DNA of 64,000 bases, taken from positions 193,501-257,500 of the forward strand of contig NC_092200.1 of assembly GCF_043641665.1 (NCBI RefSeq). The letters are read 5' to 3'. The stretch is from Enoplosus armatus (taxonomy: Eukaryota > Chordata > Actinopteri > Centrarchiformes > Enoplosidae). A program made the translations under genes and the position numbers. Below, piece by piece: positions 47,401 through 60,000 of this stretch; position 1 is the stretch's first letter, and each line of letters starts with the position of its first letter. Below the pieces are notes generated by a model. It did no database searches. It saw only the letters and a list, made by a program, of their open reading frames with translations, and was not told the origin of the DNA.

Positions 47401-50400
47401 ATAAGACACACACACACTGTCAGAAGAAGTGGTTCAGTGAACCTGCTGTTAAAACTGTTTCTCATTCACTTCAATACAGTTTGATCTCCATATAAATATA
47501 AATGAGTGTCTACAGCTGGACAGAAACATCTGGACACCTCAGTCTACGACTCAGCAGCGTCAAATCTTTATGTTGTTTGAATTAAGGCTGGAACTAACAA
47601 ATATTTTCATTGTTGTTCTTCCATTAATCGTCTGGTCTATAAAATCTCATTAAACAGTAACAAATGTCCGTCACAATGTCTCAGAGTCTGAGGTGACCTC
47701 TCCAAATGACCTTAATCTAGTTCTGTTGATCAGGAATTGAGCTTCTGAATCAGTCATTTGCACCATTGAGCTCATTGTAAGAGATTTTAAAAACACACAT
47801 CACAGACTCTCATTCATTCACTCACTTATTTATTCTGTTCTGTCCCACCTCAGGCTAACATGCTAACATGCTAACATTAGCTATGCTAATCACAGAGTTA
47901 TGAAGCAGCAGGATGCCATGGCTAATCAGCATCATCCAGAACTTGACAATTCAACTGTTCAGTACTGCAGTAGTGCTACTACATGGTTGTACTAGTACAT
48001 GGTTGTACTACCTGAGGCTCATCGATGAAGAAGCTCACACATCCTGAGCTGAGGTTGAAGTCTATCCAGAACTCATCCAGTTTGTCGTCTTTTGGACGAA
48101 ACAGCTGCAGAAGAAGAAAACGAAGTAAAGGAGACGTCTGCAGAGATGTGTTTATGCTTTAAAGGGTTAAATGTTTTACCTCAGTGGAGTCGAGAAAAGC
48201 TCTGAGACAGGGGAAGGTGTACACCCTGACAGACAGAACGCAGGGAAGAAATCATCAGGATGAAGAGTTTTCAGATTTGTTGTGTTACATTCAGGGTTAA
48301 TAAAGGTTCATCACCTCCTCTGGTCTCCCTGGTAACAGTTGACAAAGTTCAGGAAACGGCGACAGTCCTGGAAAGGGAGAAAGACAGGTCAGGGAGACAG
48401 ACAGGGAGAGAGAGACAGGTGTTCGAACAGACAGGTCAGTCACTCACCACCTCAAAGTCTCCATCTCTGATGTTACAGAAGGCGCTGCTGATGTCACGGC
48501 TGGAGAACCACTGATTGGCTCTCTGCTCTCTGTCCTTCCTTGGTGTCAGACGACATAGAGCCTCTGATAGGCTGACCTGCAGCTCGTAGTCTACAAAAAG
48601 AGTCAGAGCTTCAAACATGGCCGCTTGGAGGAGACAACAGCTTTCTTTTCTCCTTTTCTATGCCCACATAATTAAACATAATATAGGGTTGGGGGGGGGG
48701 GGGCAGGTTCAGATAAAAACTCACCTCCAACCGTCAGAACTGCTGCTGCTACCTGGGATCTGCACAGACAGGTAGACAGGTAAACAGTCAGGCAGACAGT
48801 TTGATGATACAATCAGTGCTAATTTTAGAAATGTAAAAATGTGGTTGTTTCATAGAGACCACACCAGGCCAGACCAGAACAGGAACACAAAATGTGCATA
48901 ATTAACAAAAGGAATAGAATTTATCCAGTTTATAAGTACAGTTTTAGTACTGAGTGTGTACTGAGTCTGTGTCTGTGTGTACTCTGTGTGTCTTGGTGTG
49001 TATTACAGAATTTGGGTCTGGTTTTGGTCGTTCTGGATCAGTCTCCTTTGCTCTCTGCTCAGAGACTCCAGGATGCTGTTGAAGGTTCTGATGGCCTGAA
49101 ACGAAACCAGTACAGACCAGTCCAAGTGAATAGAGAGCAGTTAATGTATGTGGGGTTTTGGGATGGTTTCTATGGTTACCTCCAGTCTCAGTGGAAAGTG
49201 GATTTCTGGTTCCAGTGCAAACCGAGCCAACTGAAGAAGAACCACAGACAGCTGACTGACTGAGAGACAGACAGGTAGAGAGACAGACAGGTGAGTTTAG
49301 GGCCCAAAATGTGACACAGAGTGAATAAATTCTGACTGAAGATCAACGACACAAAATAAACAAACCTGGAAGAGAAGCTTGACCCAGCAGCTGACAGACA
49401 GACAGACAGACAGTTCGTTCAAGATACAGTCAGTGGTGATTTTAGAGACCAATAAAGTTTTATACCAGAATAAAAATAAGAAATGTGGATAATTAACAGT
49501 CTTTACATTTTTAAACAGTTTAATAGCACTTTTTTGGTCAGAGCTCTGGAAGGCGGAGCCACTACGGATCTAGTTCTTGATAAAGTCGGTTTACGACGTC
49601 CACCTCAGCCCATCCAACCTTTTCCCCTGGGATCTGAGAGAAACACTGGCCGGCCCAGAGAAGAGTGGTTGTCTGAAGGCCCGCGGAAAGGGGGTGCTAC
49701 CGGTGGCATCATGACCAGGTGCTGAGGGTAATAACAGATGCCACCTACACAACAACTGCATCTCCCTTATATGCATTTGTAGTGAGGAGACACAGACTGC
49801 AACTGCAGCCTGTTTGGCGCAGAAAGCGTCACATCTGCACCTGAAAAACAGGTGCAAAAGCTGCAGTAAATCTGGCTCCTGAGCGTATGAAATGTAAAGC
49901 TATAGATTCAACGAGTCGGTACTAAAAAGAGCTTGACAGCTACAAGTGGTGCATCAAGAATTTGAGCCAAATAATACATTGTTTATGCAAGCTGAAAGGA
50001 AGGTTTCTGCATGTGTACTTTTACTTTTGATACTGAAAGTAAGTTTTTCTGACTTTAAATGTAATGAAGTATTTTTACATTGCAGGATATCATATAACAC
50101 TGTATGAAATTGTAATAATAGTTGATAGTTAATAAAGCCAATGGTGATCGCCTGACAGGAAACATGCTAGTAGATTAGCCTCAGTGCTAGCTCAGCTACC
50201 TCCGTTGACCATGTGACCCTGATGTTGCCTCGAGAGTCTCACACAGAAAAGGTGTCAAGATAGCCTTGGCTCATGAGGGCCGACATCATGTCCTGTGTCG
50301 GGGCTACGGGGCAATTTCATTGGCCAGAAGTGACGTGACCGTACCAGGTGAGTCCTGATTGGCTGAAACAGTGTAAGCGCATCTCTACACTGGGGTAGTG

Positions 50401-52774
50401 GGCTGGGCTTGTGATCTGGGAATTTATTCAGTGGAACCATATTTTCATCCCAGCATGTTTAACCAGCAGAAGACTTAATTTCCCAGCATGCGCCTCACCA
50501 GGAAGTAGTCATAGAACTCCTCAACGAGGCTCAGCAGGCTGACGGAGTTCTTCTGGAGGTCCGAGGTCAGCAGGTCATGGACAGCTTCAAACCACAACAC
50601 CACCTAAACAACAAACAAAAATAAACAAACAATTAACAGCTGATGACTGAGGAAATGAAAATCAAAAATGTACTGTTTGTAAATAAACAACCAAACAGCA
50701 AATAAAAACACCTCAATCAATTCTAATTTATTCCTTTAAGCAATTATAAATGTATAGATGGTGTCAGATTACAGATTAGTTTTATAGATTACTGATTAAC
50801 AGATTACTTTCGCCGTCAGTCCATGGTCGATGAGTGTCCGCAGGTCGTCTCTGTTTTCTGACAGAATCTCTAAGGACTTCAACACAACCAGAACTCTGCT
50901 GAAACCAGATCCACACAGATCCTGAAACAACAACAGGAATCACATTATAATGTTGATGATCTGATGTGAGTCTGGAGTTTTTGGTTCTTTGAAGCTGCTT
51001 TAAAAAGGTAATCTGGAACTGTTGTCACGACAACAAGTCCTTAAACCCAAACCAGCAGAAGTACATCTTATTGACGGTCAGCTGTGGACCTCAAACAGGA
51101 AGTCATTTTCAGACTTCTGACCTCATCAATATTAACATCTCATGTTGAACAGACATCAAACAGTGGAAACACAGGACCAGAAAATGAATCTGTTGCCCCG
51201 GTGCATGCTGGGAGGATTGTCAACACACCAACCTCATGTACCTACAATCACATGATCAGCACACAGCCAATCATATGAATATTGATCATTGTTTCAACTC
51301 TCTCCGCACATTCATTTCAAAATAAGAAATAAAGGTCATTTTGTTCTACGTTCCATAATGTTTCCTCACTTTGATCCCTGTTGAGGACCAGATGAAGACC
51401 ATGTTGGTGTGTGATTGGTGGAGGTTCTTGATGGACGTGACGAAGAGAAGTGTGCTATGAAAATGAAACCTTTTCAAAAGCAGCTTGAATGAACAATGTT
51501 CAGCAAAGTGAGTTCTGCAGTTAATTATTTCATTTAAAGGTTTAGTTCAAATGACAAATTCCTGTTTTGGTGACATGATGTGGCTCCTTTGGCCTTCTGA
51601 CAGTCTTTCATGTCTTTTTCATCAGTCTCTCAAACTACATTGGTTCTTTTTTGTTTACAAACTACACCCACAGATCATAGTGCTTTCACATTAACCTGCA
51701 CGTTCTCTTCTAAAATCAGAATTATATCAACTATATCATTTGTATTTGAAGTGAGTTCATATATGTGGTTTACCCTAAAACCTCTTGGTCTTGATCTAGT
51801 TAACTGCCAACAAGCTGCACCTTTGCAGGTTTGCACTTCAGGACTTGTTGCTCTGACAACAGGTCAACCAGCTTCAAAGACCCGAAAGATCCAGACTCGT
51901 GTTAAGAACAAAGTCACTTGTACGAAGAACAAGAACGGGGCCCAGATCCACACAGATCAGGAGAAAAACTACTAACAATAGAAAAGAGAAACAGGCCCAC
52001 AGCCTTTGCCATGGTGACCACCCTGTCCCATTACCTTGGTTACCACCTGGTCCAGCCTGGTGAGCATGATGTTGGTCAGTCCCTCATAGTGAAGCACAGA
52101 AACCAGATCAGACGAGTCTCCCCGGATCAGACAGTCCACTATCTTCACCTCCAACTGAGACACACACACACACACACTTAATAATTTCTGATGTTTTATT
52201 TTCAAAACATCATGACGTCATAATTTGCCTGTCTTAAAAACTAACAAAATAATTAAACATAAATCATGCTGAATATTTTCTCTTAAACCCCAAACTTCAT
52301 TGAATTTGAGAGCGTTTTAAGAATGAAGAAGCCTCAGTGGATGATCACTGCGATGTAATAAAACATATTCAAGTTCTCCCTCTGTACTTTTATTTCCTCC
52401 TTTACATTCAGACTGAATACAGCAGGGGGCGCTGCAGGCTGCACTGTGTGACAGACAGGGGTGGACAAAATAACAGAAACAGCTTCGACAGTTAGAAGAA
52501 ACATCAACATGTTTTATATTTGAAGGAATGAGTTCAGAATCAGTAGTGATTCAATATTTTAATAAATATCTTAAGATATTAGTTTGTTCAAGTTCAACTT
52601 TCACAATAAAATGAAGTTCGAAGTTAAACGGATCAATAATCTTGAGTACGTTTGAAACTGTTTTGAAACCGGAAGTTGATCAGCTAACTCCGACTAACAC
52701 TTCAAAATCAATCAAACAGCTAAAGTTTAAATAAATTCAATAATAAAAGAATCAAAACGTTTATTTACCAACAT
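40982..52774 (-). CDS. sycp2l: Synaptonemal complex protein 2-like
   Basis: Meiotic chromosome-axis protein of the SYCP2 family. Exons in transcript order: 52774-52769, 52154-52035, 50921-50808, 50603-50499, 50237-50200, 49390-49366, 49230-49180, 49095-49007, 48759-48725, 48590-48448, 48367-48315, 48225-48180, 48104-48012, 47306-47234, 47114-46972, 46504-46381, 45712-45663, 45577-45508, 43619-43540, 43459-43417, 43238-43146, 43035-42905, 42753-42707, 41892-41793, 41682-41629, 41224-41166, 41036-40982. All GT-AG; phases close to 680 codons. The armadillo-like N terminus (about residues 1-280) includes YELQVSLSEALCRLTPRKDR and QGDQRRVYTFPCLRAFLD. The Spt16M-like domain (about 280-380) includes DKLDEFWIDFNLSSGCVSFF. 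A polar linker follows, then a C-terminal coiled coil with AAFNIFKTQLEQHF and QLNRLQENSTSLNSINTQIL. Human SYCP2L is about 812 residues, the linker being shorter here. Assignment to SYCP2L rather than SYCP2 rests on the adjacent gcm2 and LSEALCR wording. The first two codons, the 25-38-nt exons and the exon at 41,682 are the least certain. Confidence 0.88.
42100..42616 (+). pseudogene. Non-LTR retrotransposon C-terminal fragment in a sycp2l intron
   Basis: Conceptual translation includes FKYLGVLFTNDGKMEREIDR, then (after stops) RRLRGRPRTRWKDNISHMAW and ERLRIPQEELENVAVERDVW. The block GRPRTRW..AWERL..P.EELE.VA.ER.VW is the characteristic end of a widespread vertebrate LINE reverse transcriptase, and the fragment ends agaaaatgaatgg. 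Frameshifted and 5'-truncated. Confidence 0.7.
42622..42735. repeat. 37-bp tandem triplication including a sycp2l splice donor
   Basis: The sequence gtgggcggtacctgtgttga followed by tggacaggtgtgttgga is present three times with period 37 (starting 42,622, 42,659 and 42,696). Each copy contains, on the minus strand, the CAACACAG|GTACCGCC donor of the exon 42,753-42,707. Confidence 0.85.
44185..45395. mobile_element. Non-autonomous DNA transposon with TTAA target duplication (family B)
   Basis: Inverted termini agaggaggtattatg (left) and cataataggtcctct (right) are flanked on both sides by TTAA (44,181-44,184 and 45,396-45,399). TTAA duplication is the mark of piggyBac-type insertion. There is no transposase inside: open frames are short and unlike known proteins. 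The right 350 bp are also found at 5,718-6,125. It lies in the sycp2l intron between exons 45,508 and 43,619. Confidence 0.7.
45717..46046. repeat. (CAGG/GACA) tandem repeat
   Basis: About 330 bp of caggcagg, gagacagg and cagatagg tetranucleotide-type units lie directly upstream (sense strand) of the sycp2l exon 45,712-45,663. Translations give long Cys/Leu/Pro repeats that are not proteins. Confidence 0.9.
46805..46971. repeat. (GACA)n tandem repeat abutting a sycp2l donor
   Basis: Runs of cagacagacaagtgtacaga units end exactly at the GT of the donor of exon 47,114-46,972, so the donor itself (GTCTGTC) is the first repeat unit. Confidence 0.85.
49391..50199. other. sycp2l intron, unassigned
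   Basis: No exon or recognisable repeat is assigned. The minus-strand frame at 49,591-49,857 has no family resemblance I recognise. The part at 49,550-49,960 looks like an old insertion (composition change, gtgtagtgaggagacacaga) but no termini were found. Confidence 0.3.
51000..52034. other. sycp2l intron, unassigned
   Basis: A plus-strand frame of 121 codons at 51,610-51,975 (Thr/Ser/Lys-rich; no recognised domain) lies here, opposite to sycp2l. I see no start context, splice partners or homology that would make it a gene. Confidence 0.3.
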
Positions 52775-53158
52775 GTCTCTGCTCTCGGTGTGTCGGGGGC
52801 GCGCACAACCGCGCGCACAGCTGCCGCTCTTTAACTCATCAGTGTCTGGGCCGCGCAGGCGCAGAGAGAGAAAGAAGTTCCCTACAGCAGCGGAGGGATA
52901 TCAGCTTCATTTCAACCAGCGGAGGGTTTAATTAAAACTTTAACTAGTTTTAGATTTCATATCAATTATTATGATATTATTGATACCATGAATGATTCGA
53001 CATCTTTGTTTTAAAGGACAGACAGACAGACAGACAGGTGAGCAGACAGACAGACAGACAGGTGAGCAGGTCGTCAGGTAGAAGCTGACGTCCTCTCGCC
53101 CTCTAATTGATGACTAATGAGTTTGTTTGTTTTTGGAGAAACACTGAAGTGTTTGCAC

Positions 53159-53192
<34 letters not shown>

Positions 53193-53329
53193 CATCGGTT
53201 CACTGTGTGTGTGTGTGTGTGTTTCTCTGAATCAGCAGCTTTAAGATCTGAAACATTAAAAAACGTGAAGATTCAGATGTTTCATGTTTCTGATCCCTGA
53301 TCTGTTTAATAATCTTAACTTGTGACTGC

Positions 53330-53530
53330 CGGTTTTCAGCTGCCTCGTCTGATGCAGGTGAGTTTGGGGTTCGATCCCCGGCTGCCCCCGTCATGTCGAA
53401 GTGTCCTTGAGCAAGACAAGACAGAATCGTAAGTTGGTCCTGATGGAGACCAGCACCTGGTGTGAGTGAGACCTGATCTGATCTGTAAAGCGCTTTGGGA
53501 ACCGTTACAGTTGAAAAGTGTTAGACCAGA
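53330..53530 (+). mobile_element. tRNA-derived SINE
   Basis: A box-B-like word ggttcgatcccc (53,368-53,379) is followed by tgtcgaagtgtccttgagca and gtaaagcgctttgggaac, then accatttaccattta. This is the typical order of a teleost tRNA-head, conserved-core SINE. It lies between the sycp2l and gcm2 promoters. Confidence 0.7.
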
Positions 53531-53979
53531 CCATTTACCATTTAATAATATATTATCAATGATAATATCACACGGCTGTGACGCTATCCGTGACATCACT
53601 TGTGTTTACATGATACAGAAACAATAAACATCAATAATCATGAAAGTCTTATCTGGTCAATACACTTCTGTTTTCTGTTTGCCCCCACCCCCCCCCCGGA
53701 GCTCGCGCCTGTCTCACCTCACCTGTTTATATTCACTTCGCACCCGGGACCCAACGGAGCAGCACGCGTTGTCAGGAGCAGCCGCGCGGAGGCTTTGAAC
53801 GTTTGAACTTTTAAAAGACTGTAAAAACTGAACTCTGATCGGCTTCCGGTTCCAAACGTTTCACATTAAAAATGTATTTCTGTTTTGTTTTGGGAGTCTG
53901 AGTCAGTTTCTACTGTCAGTCTCTTTCTGTCTGAACTGAACCTGGAGTATCCGGATCAGACCCATCAGTAGGAATTAAC

Positions 53980-54035
53980 CAGGACCAGGACCAGGGCCAG
54001 GGCCAGGATCAGGACCAGGGCTAGGGCCAGAATCA
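53980..54035 (+). repeat. Hexamer repeat in the gcm2 5' UTR
   Basis: Imperfect (aggacc/agggcc)n, about nine units, ends six bases before the gcm2 ATG. Confidence 0.8.
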
Positions 54036-54040
54036 GTAGG

Positions 54041-57000
54041 ATGTCCCGGGCGGAGGAGCGCGAGGAGGCGGACTGTGTGTGTTCGGTCGGGATGAAGTTC
54101 ACGTGGGACATCAACGACCCCAAATTGCCGCAGGTAACAAACAAATCAATAAATGATCGATACAGAAAATCAGAGGCGGGATGAGAACCAGATGATCAAT
54201 AAGTTCGGATTCATTTCACTTTAAAATCATTTTTGAAACTGTAAAATAATGCGTGATTTTCTTAAATGCTCTAAATGTTGTACAGAGTTTGGTTGAAAGC
54301 TTTACAACATTTAGACTCTAATGTAGGAAGACAACAGAAAATAGTTATGGAAAATATTTTTTAATGGAAATACAGAAACAAATTAACCTTTAAATGAAAA
54401 GACTAAATTATTTGTTGTGATTTTCTTGAATACGTTGTACAATAAGTTGTACAGATTTTGGTCGGAGGCTAGAGTCCATAACTTTTCTGGAAATTCAGAG
54501 GTTTAATGACATGAAAGGAGTTTACATACAGCATATCATATTTATTGATATTAATAATAATAACATGTATTAGTAAAACATACAGAAAATATAACTGAAC
54601 AGTTGAATTAATAAAAAAAACTGCAACATTTTGTTATTTTCTTGAATACTGTCTTGTCTGCTGTACAGAGTTTGGTTGAAGACTACAATTCATAATTTCT
54701 CAGGTGGAGTTCAAACTAATTTAACCCTAAATATGCTTTTAGAGAAACTGAATGACATATGGATGATTTATCAACATAATGAGGAAACATGTTTAATTAA
54801 TGTATCACACAGAATGTTGATACATGATCGATGATCAAACCAGATTCATCACTGAACAGCTTTCTGTTGAACAAGTTCCAAGAACAAAATAAATTAAAAT
54901 AAAATAATTTATTATCTAAAACGTTTACACACCTGACATTTAAGAGAAGCTACATTAAATGTTGTATGGAAGATAACAGAAAATCTAATTAAATAGCTAA
55001 ATGAATAAACTCATTGAATTTGTATATTTGTATTTTTTTAAATACTAAAAATATGTATATAGTTTGGTTAGAGGCTGAAGTCCATGGTTTCTTAGGTGGA
55101 GTTCTGCTGGAGAAGTCTAACCCTAACCCTAACCCTCATGAACTTCTTTTTAGTTTGAACTCTGAGTTTATTCAACAGAAACATGTTCAGTGATGAATCA
55201 GGTTTGATCATTTATCAACTTTGTGTGACTGTACAGATACGTTTATTAAAATGTTTCCTCATTATGTTGATAAAAACATTGTCCATTAGTCTCCATTTTA
55301 GAAACAATGAGGCCATGAGTCCAGCAGAACCCCACCTGAGAAATTATGGACTCTAGCCTCCAACCAAATTCTATACAGTTTTTTGAGTATTTAAGAAAAT
55401 CACAAATCTTATTTATTCATTTCACTGTTCAATTATATTTCCTAAATATATATTTGTGTTTTGAATCTGGACTCTTGATATCATGTATCTAAAATCTGTA
55501 ACACACTGAGTCTCCTAAAAATGAACAACATATAAACAACATATAAATCATATTCAACAACAAACAAAAGAAAATAAAAGAACTCCTCCAGAAGAACTCT
55601 ACCGGAGAAATTATGGACTTTAGCCTCCAACCAACCTAAAAACAGTAAATTCTTAGACTTAGACTTAGACTTTTTATTAATCCCACAGCAGGGAAATTTA
55701 CACGTCACAGCAGCAAAGACAGAAAGGTGCAGAAACACACAGCAGACAGCACTGTGTCAATAAGAATTTCTACGATATTCTACGATATTCAACTAAATCC
55801 AGCTGAGTTAAGTTTCTCTAAGAACACATTTAATGTTAAATTAATTTGGTCACTTTAGGAGATGTTGTTTCAAAAGCTTTCCCTCTAAACTGAATCCTTT
55901 TATTTTAATTTATTTTGTTCTTTAACAAAAAATTCTCAGATATTTAAACTGAAAAATATGACAATCAGCTTGAATATAAACTCCTCTTCATCATAGTCAG
56001 TAAACCCCCCACAGACACATGGTTATATATCATGTTATAGGGTTATAATACGGAATTATTGGAGGAATTTATTGACTGATGTTTGGTTTGTTTTCTAACA
56101 CTAACAGTTCAGTTCAACCTCAAATACTTCAATAGTTTACAGTTTTGGTTAAACTGTTTTAAAACTGCAGATTTAATTCTGAAGCAATTTAATTAAAAAA
56201 ATTCAGCTGATCATTTCAATCAAAAATAAATCAATTAAATCACATTATTAGTGTGTGAATTCATGAATGAAATCTTACTGATCACGTAAAAAAAATCTTC
56301 AGTAGTTTGTTGATAAAATCAGCTCATTAAATATTCAGTTTAATAGTGTGTGTTTATTAGATATTAATGAGCCAAAATGAAATCAGAAAATTAAATATTC
56401 AAGCGACTCAGTTCAAGGTTAGAAATAAATATATTAAAGAAATATGACTCTGTGTCTGAAGGTTGTGTGAAGGTTGTGTGTGTGTGTGTGTGTGTGTGTG
56501 AAGCAGCTGACTCGACTTTTCACTCTGTTGTTGTTCAAACAGTAAAAACTGGTTTTTATATTTTGTTTTCAGTGAAACCAAAACATCAGGTCATACAGGT
56601 GATCCAGAGTCAGCTCTCACACTGATCAATATCTGTGATTGATTTTTAATCACATCCACATGTCTGTGTGTTTGATATCAGCTGTTGTTTAACCTTAATT
56701 TAGTCTCAGAAGAGAAAGAAATAAAACTGCAGATGAATTAACAGACAGACTTCAGTTCACTTGTTCTCTGTTGTTGGTTTGATGTACTTTAAATATGAAA
56801 CATCCAGATACTTTCATAGTCTTCCATGTTCTTTTTAAATCAGCTGAATTACAGAAAACAGTTTATTCTTCTTGTGTAGTCGAATAGTATTGATCACTGA
56901 TACGTTATTATATGAGACAGCTCAGCAACATGTCTCTAATTCAAACTCTTACTATCAATGTTTCTGTGAGGCAGGTTTTTACTGCAACACTCACCATCAT

Positions 57001-60000
57001 CACTGTGTCTGCAGACGGACAACAGTTAGCATCAGGTCACTAACATGCCATTTTAACATAACATCCTACATCTTGTGGCCATAACTGCTGTCATCTGTGA
57101 AGGACTTTAAATTACTACTAATAATAAAATAAGCTGTTGCTATAATAATAATTGTAATAAATCATTTGGTGCGCTCCTGCGGCTCATTTTGTTTCGTTGT
57201 GTTGCTTTTCCTTTTTCCAGTCCTGATAGTCCTGCCAGAACTTCCTGTAACTGGTCCAAAAGTCCGAACCATCCAAATCATGTTTTCACACTAGAAACAA
57301 ACCAAACGATGGTTCGATTTGATCCAGACCGAGACCACCTCTTGTTGTCGGACCAAGGTTCGGCTGTTTGGTCCAGGCCATGGTCCCGAGAAGGTTTCAC
57401 ACCTGTCATTGAGGTTCGGCTCAAACTAAAAAGTCTGAAAGTCCAGGCCAAAGGTGTGAAAGGGCCCTAAGAGCTGCTGACTTTGAGAATGCTGCTCGTT
57501 TGGTTTCTCTTAAATAACTCAAACAACAAACAAACAGTTTCCTCACTGGAGGATCTTGTGTTAATTAGAATATAAATAAAATTAGAATATAAATAAAACT
57601 GCTAAAACTGACTGGGTTTTACTTTTACATTAAACAAAAGTGCAGCTGACTGAAGTGAAGTGAGATCAGTCTGACAATCACATGATGATTTCAGGATGTG
57701 GAAGAACTTCTGTATGAAGTTTAATGAGATTTTGTTTAAACTTTAAGTTCATATTCAGATGAACTGAAGTCAACATGAAAGTGAAACAGTGAGGAAGCGG
57801 TCGGGTTTCTGTTTCTTCACCTGACTTCTCATCTGGTTACTTTTTCCTTCTCGTTCCGTTTGACTATTTAATCCCTCAGATCAGAACGTCTAACACACCA
57901 ACAACCAGCCAGGAGGTCAACTGTTAAACTGACTAACCTGTCTGTCTGTCTGTCTGCAGGACACGAAGCAGTTCGATCCATTCCAGGAGTGGACAGACGG
58001 TTACGTTCGGTTCATCTACAGTGGTGAGAAAATTTCACCCAGCTAACTCATCAGTTAAAGCTAACTAGTCCTGTTAACTTATTAGATTCATCAGTTGAAA
58101 TTGATGTACTTACGTGACTCTTGCAATGTTAGGGTTGTATCCATGTGGTTGAAATGCACTCATTGTAAGTCGCTTTAATAAATGTTTGTTTTTACCTGAA
58201 GATAAGAACGGTCAAAAAGATTAAGATAACTTTGCTGTTTAATCTAACTACAATTAATTGAAGCTAATTTATCGGTTTAAGATGACTCGTCAGTTTAAAA
58301 TAACTCATCAATTGTATCTATCAGACATGTTATTTGTTTCCCAGCTGAAGATGAGTCTAAGTTAACAAGTCATTTGCTAACTGGTTGTTTTGTAGCTGAA
58401 AACATGAACACTCAGAGACATTAAGCCAAATTCTTGTCTTCAGGTGAAGATAAGAATGCTCAAAGACATCTTTCCGGCTGGGCCATGAGAAACACCAACA
58501 ACCACAACTGTCAGATCCTGAAGAAGTCGTGTCTGGGCGTCGTGGTCTGTTCTCGAGGCTGCACGATGCCCGACGGGTCCAGACTGCAGCTCCGCCCCGC
58601 CATCTGCGACAAGGCCCGGCAGAAACAGCAGAGTAAGAAAAGCCAGAACCTGTTCAGGTATCCTAGACCTGTGTCCATGTTTACCTGAACCGTCTCTTTG
58701 TGTTGCAGAGAAGCTGTGTCCAAGCTGTAACGCCACTCTAGAGCTGCTGCCTTGTCGCGGTCACAGTGGTTACCCCGTCACCAACTTCTGGAGAGTTGAC
58801 GGAAAGGCCATCTTCTTCCAGGTCACCACCTTTACCTTCTACTGATTCATCAGCTTACACAACAAACACACAAAGGCTAACATGGTAAACATGCTAGCTG
58901 GGTAAAACATGCTAACTGAGTAAATAATGTAACTTATTTAGCAGCCAAAACAATCTGAAAATTCATACCAGATCCTGAACAATAACCCAGTATTTGGACA
59001 TCTAACTAAGTCTGAACCAGATTTTGGCAGTCAAAACAGGCCTACACCAGATCCTTAAAATCTGAAGCATTTTTAAGCAACTTGACAATCCTGACAGTCT
59101 GAACAGGTTTAAACTATATTATGATTGTGTCAACAGGTCTAAACCAGATCCTGGACATCTGAGTAGGTTTAAACAAACGGCAGTCAAAAAAACTTTAAAC
59201 TATTCCTGAAAGCACAGACTTGGCTTAAGTATAAACTTAAATGAGGTCAGTCTGAACAGGTTTAATCTAGATTCTGACACTGTGAACCAGATCCTGGATG
59301 TCTAAACGGGTCTAAACCACATCCTAAAAGCATAAACAAATTTGAACAAGGTCCTGCCAGTCTGAACAGATTTCTATTAGGTCCTGGCAGTCTAAATGCG
59401 TCTAAACAAGATCCTAGCAATGTAAACATGTTTAAACCAGATCCTGGTTATCTGAACAGGTTAAAACCAGGGCCTGACAATCTAAACAGGGCTAAACCAA
59501 ATTCTGACAGTGTAAACAAGTAAAAACCAGATTCTGTACATCTAAGTAGGTTAATAACATGGTAATAACAATCTGAACAGTTTTAAATCTGATCTTGACA
59601 GTGTAAACCTAAACCTAGACATCTAAACAGGTATGAACGGGATCTTAATGCCTGGACAGATTTACTCCAGATTCTGACCGTCTTAAGTGGTCTAAATCAG
59701 ACCCTGTCATCCTTGACAGGTTTAAACAAGATTCTGGACAATTTTAAACAGACCTGACAGTGCATACAAGTAAAAATCTCCAAGATCCTCGACATCTATG
59801 TTTTTTTAATCAGTTTGAACAATTTTGAACCACCATCTTGATGTCTGGAAAGGTTCAAACCAGATTCTGACAGTGTAAACACGTCTAAACCAAATCCTGG
59901 AAAGCTAAACAGATTTAAACCAGATCTTGAAAGCATATACAGATTAAAAGAGATATTGACAGGTTTAAATAAGATTCTGAAGGTCTAAATGAGTCTAAGC

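Larger units (their letters stand above)
52775..54040. promoter_or_regulatory. Divergent sycp2l/gcm2 intergenic region
   Basis: 1,266 bp separate the two start codons. A short CpG-rich patch with gcgcgcacaaccgcgcgcac lies at 52,798-52,825 just 5' of sycp2l. Another GC-rich patch (cgcacccgggacccaacgga, cagccgcgcggagg) lies at 53,735-53,795 on the gcm2 side. In between are (GACA)n at 53,018-53,065, (CA)n at 53,160-53,190, and a SINE. The two patches are probably two separate promoters. Confidence 0.5.

Noticed and set aside
51345..51470. A possible sycp2l exon encoding LLFVTSIKNLHQSHTNMVFI on the minus strand
   Set aside because: It loosely resembled the family and has an acceptor and donor, but its phase does not fit. 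Exon 50,921-50,808 gives the homologous segment with correct phase and better similarity.
51610..51975. 121-codon plus-strand frame
   Set aside because: No recognisable domain, no splice or promoter context, and it lies in a sycp2l intron; kept only as an unassigned stretch.
55118..55136. Chromosome-fusion scar at the telomere-type repeat
   Set aside because: Only three units and inside a repeat array in a gcm2 intron; far too short to claim a fusion point.
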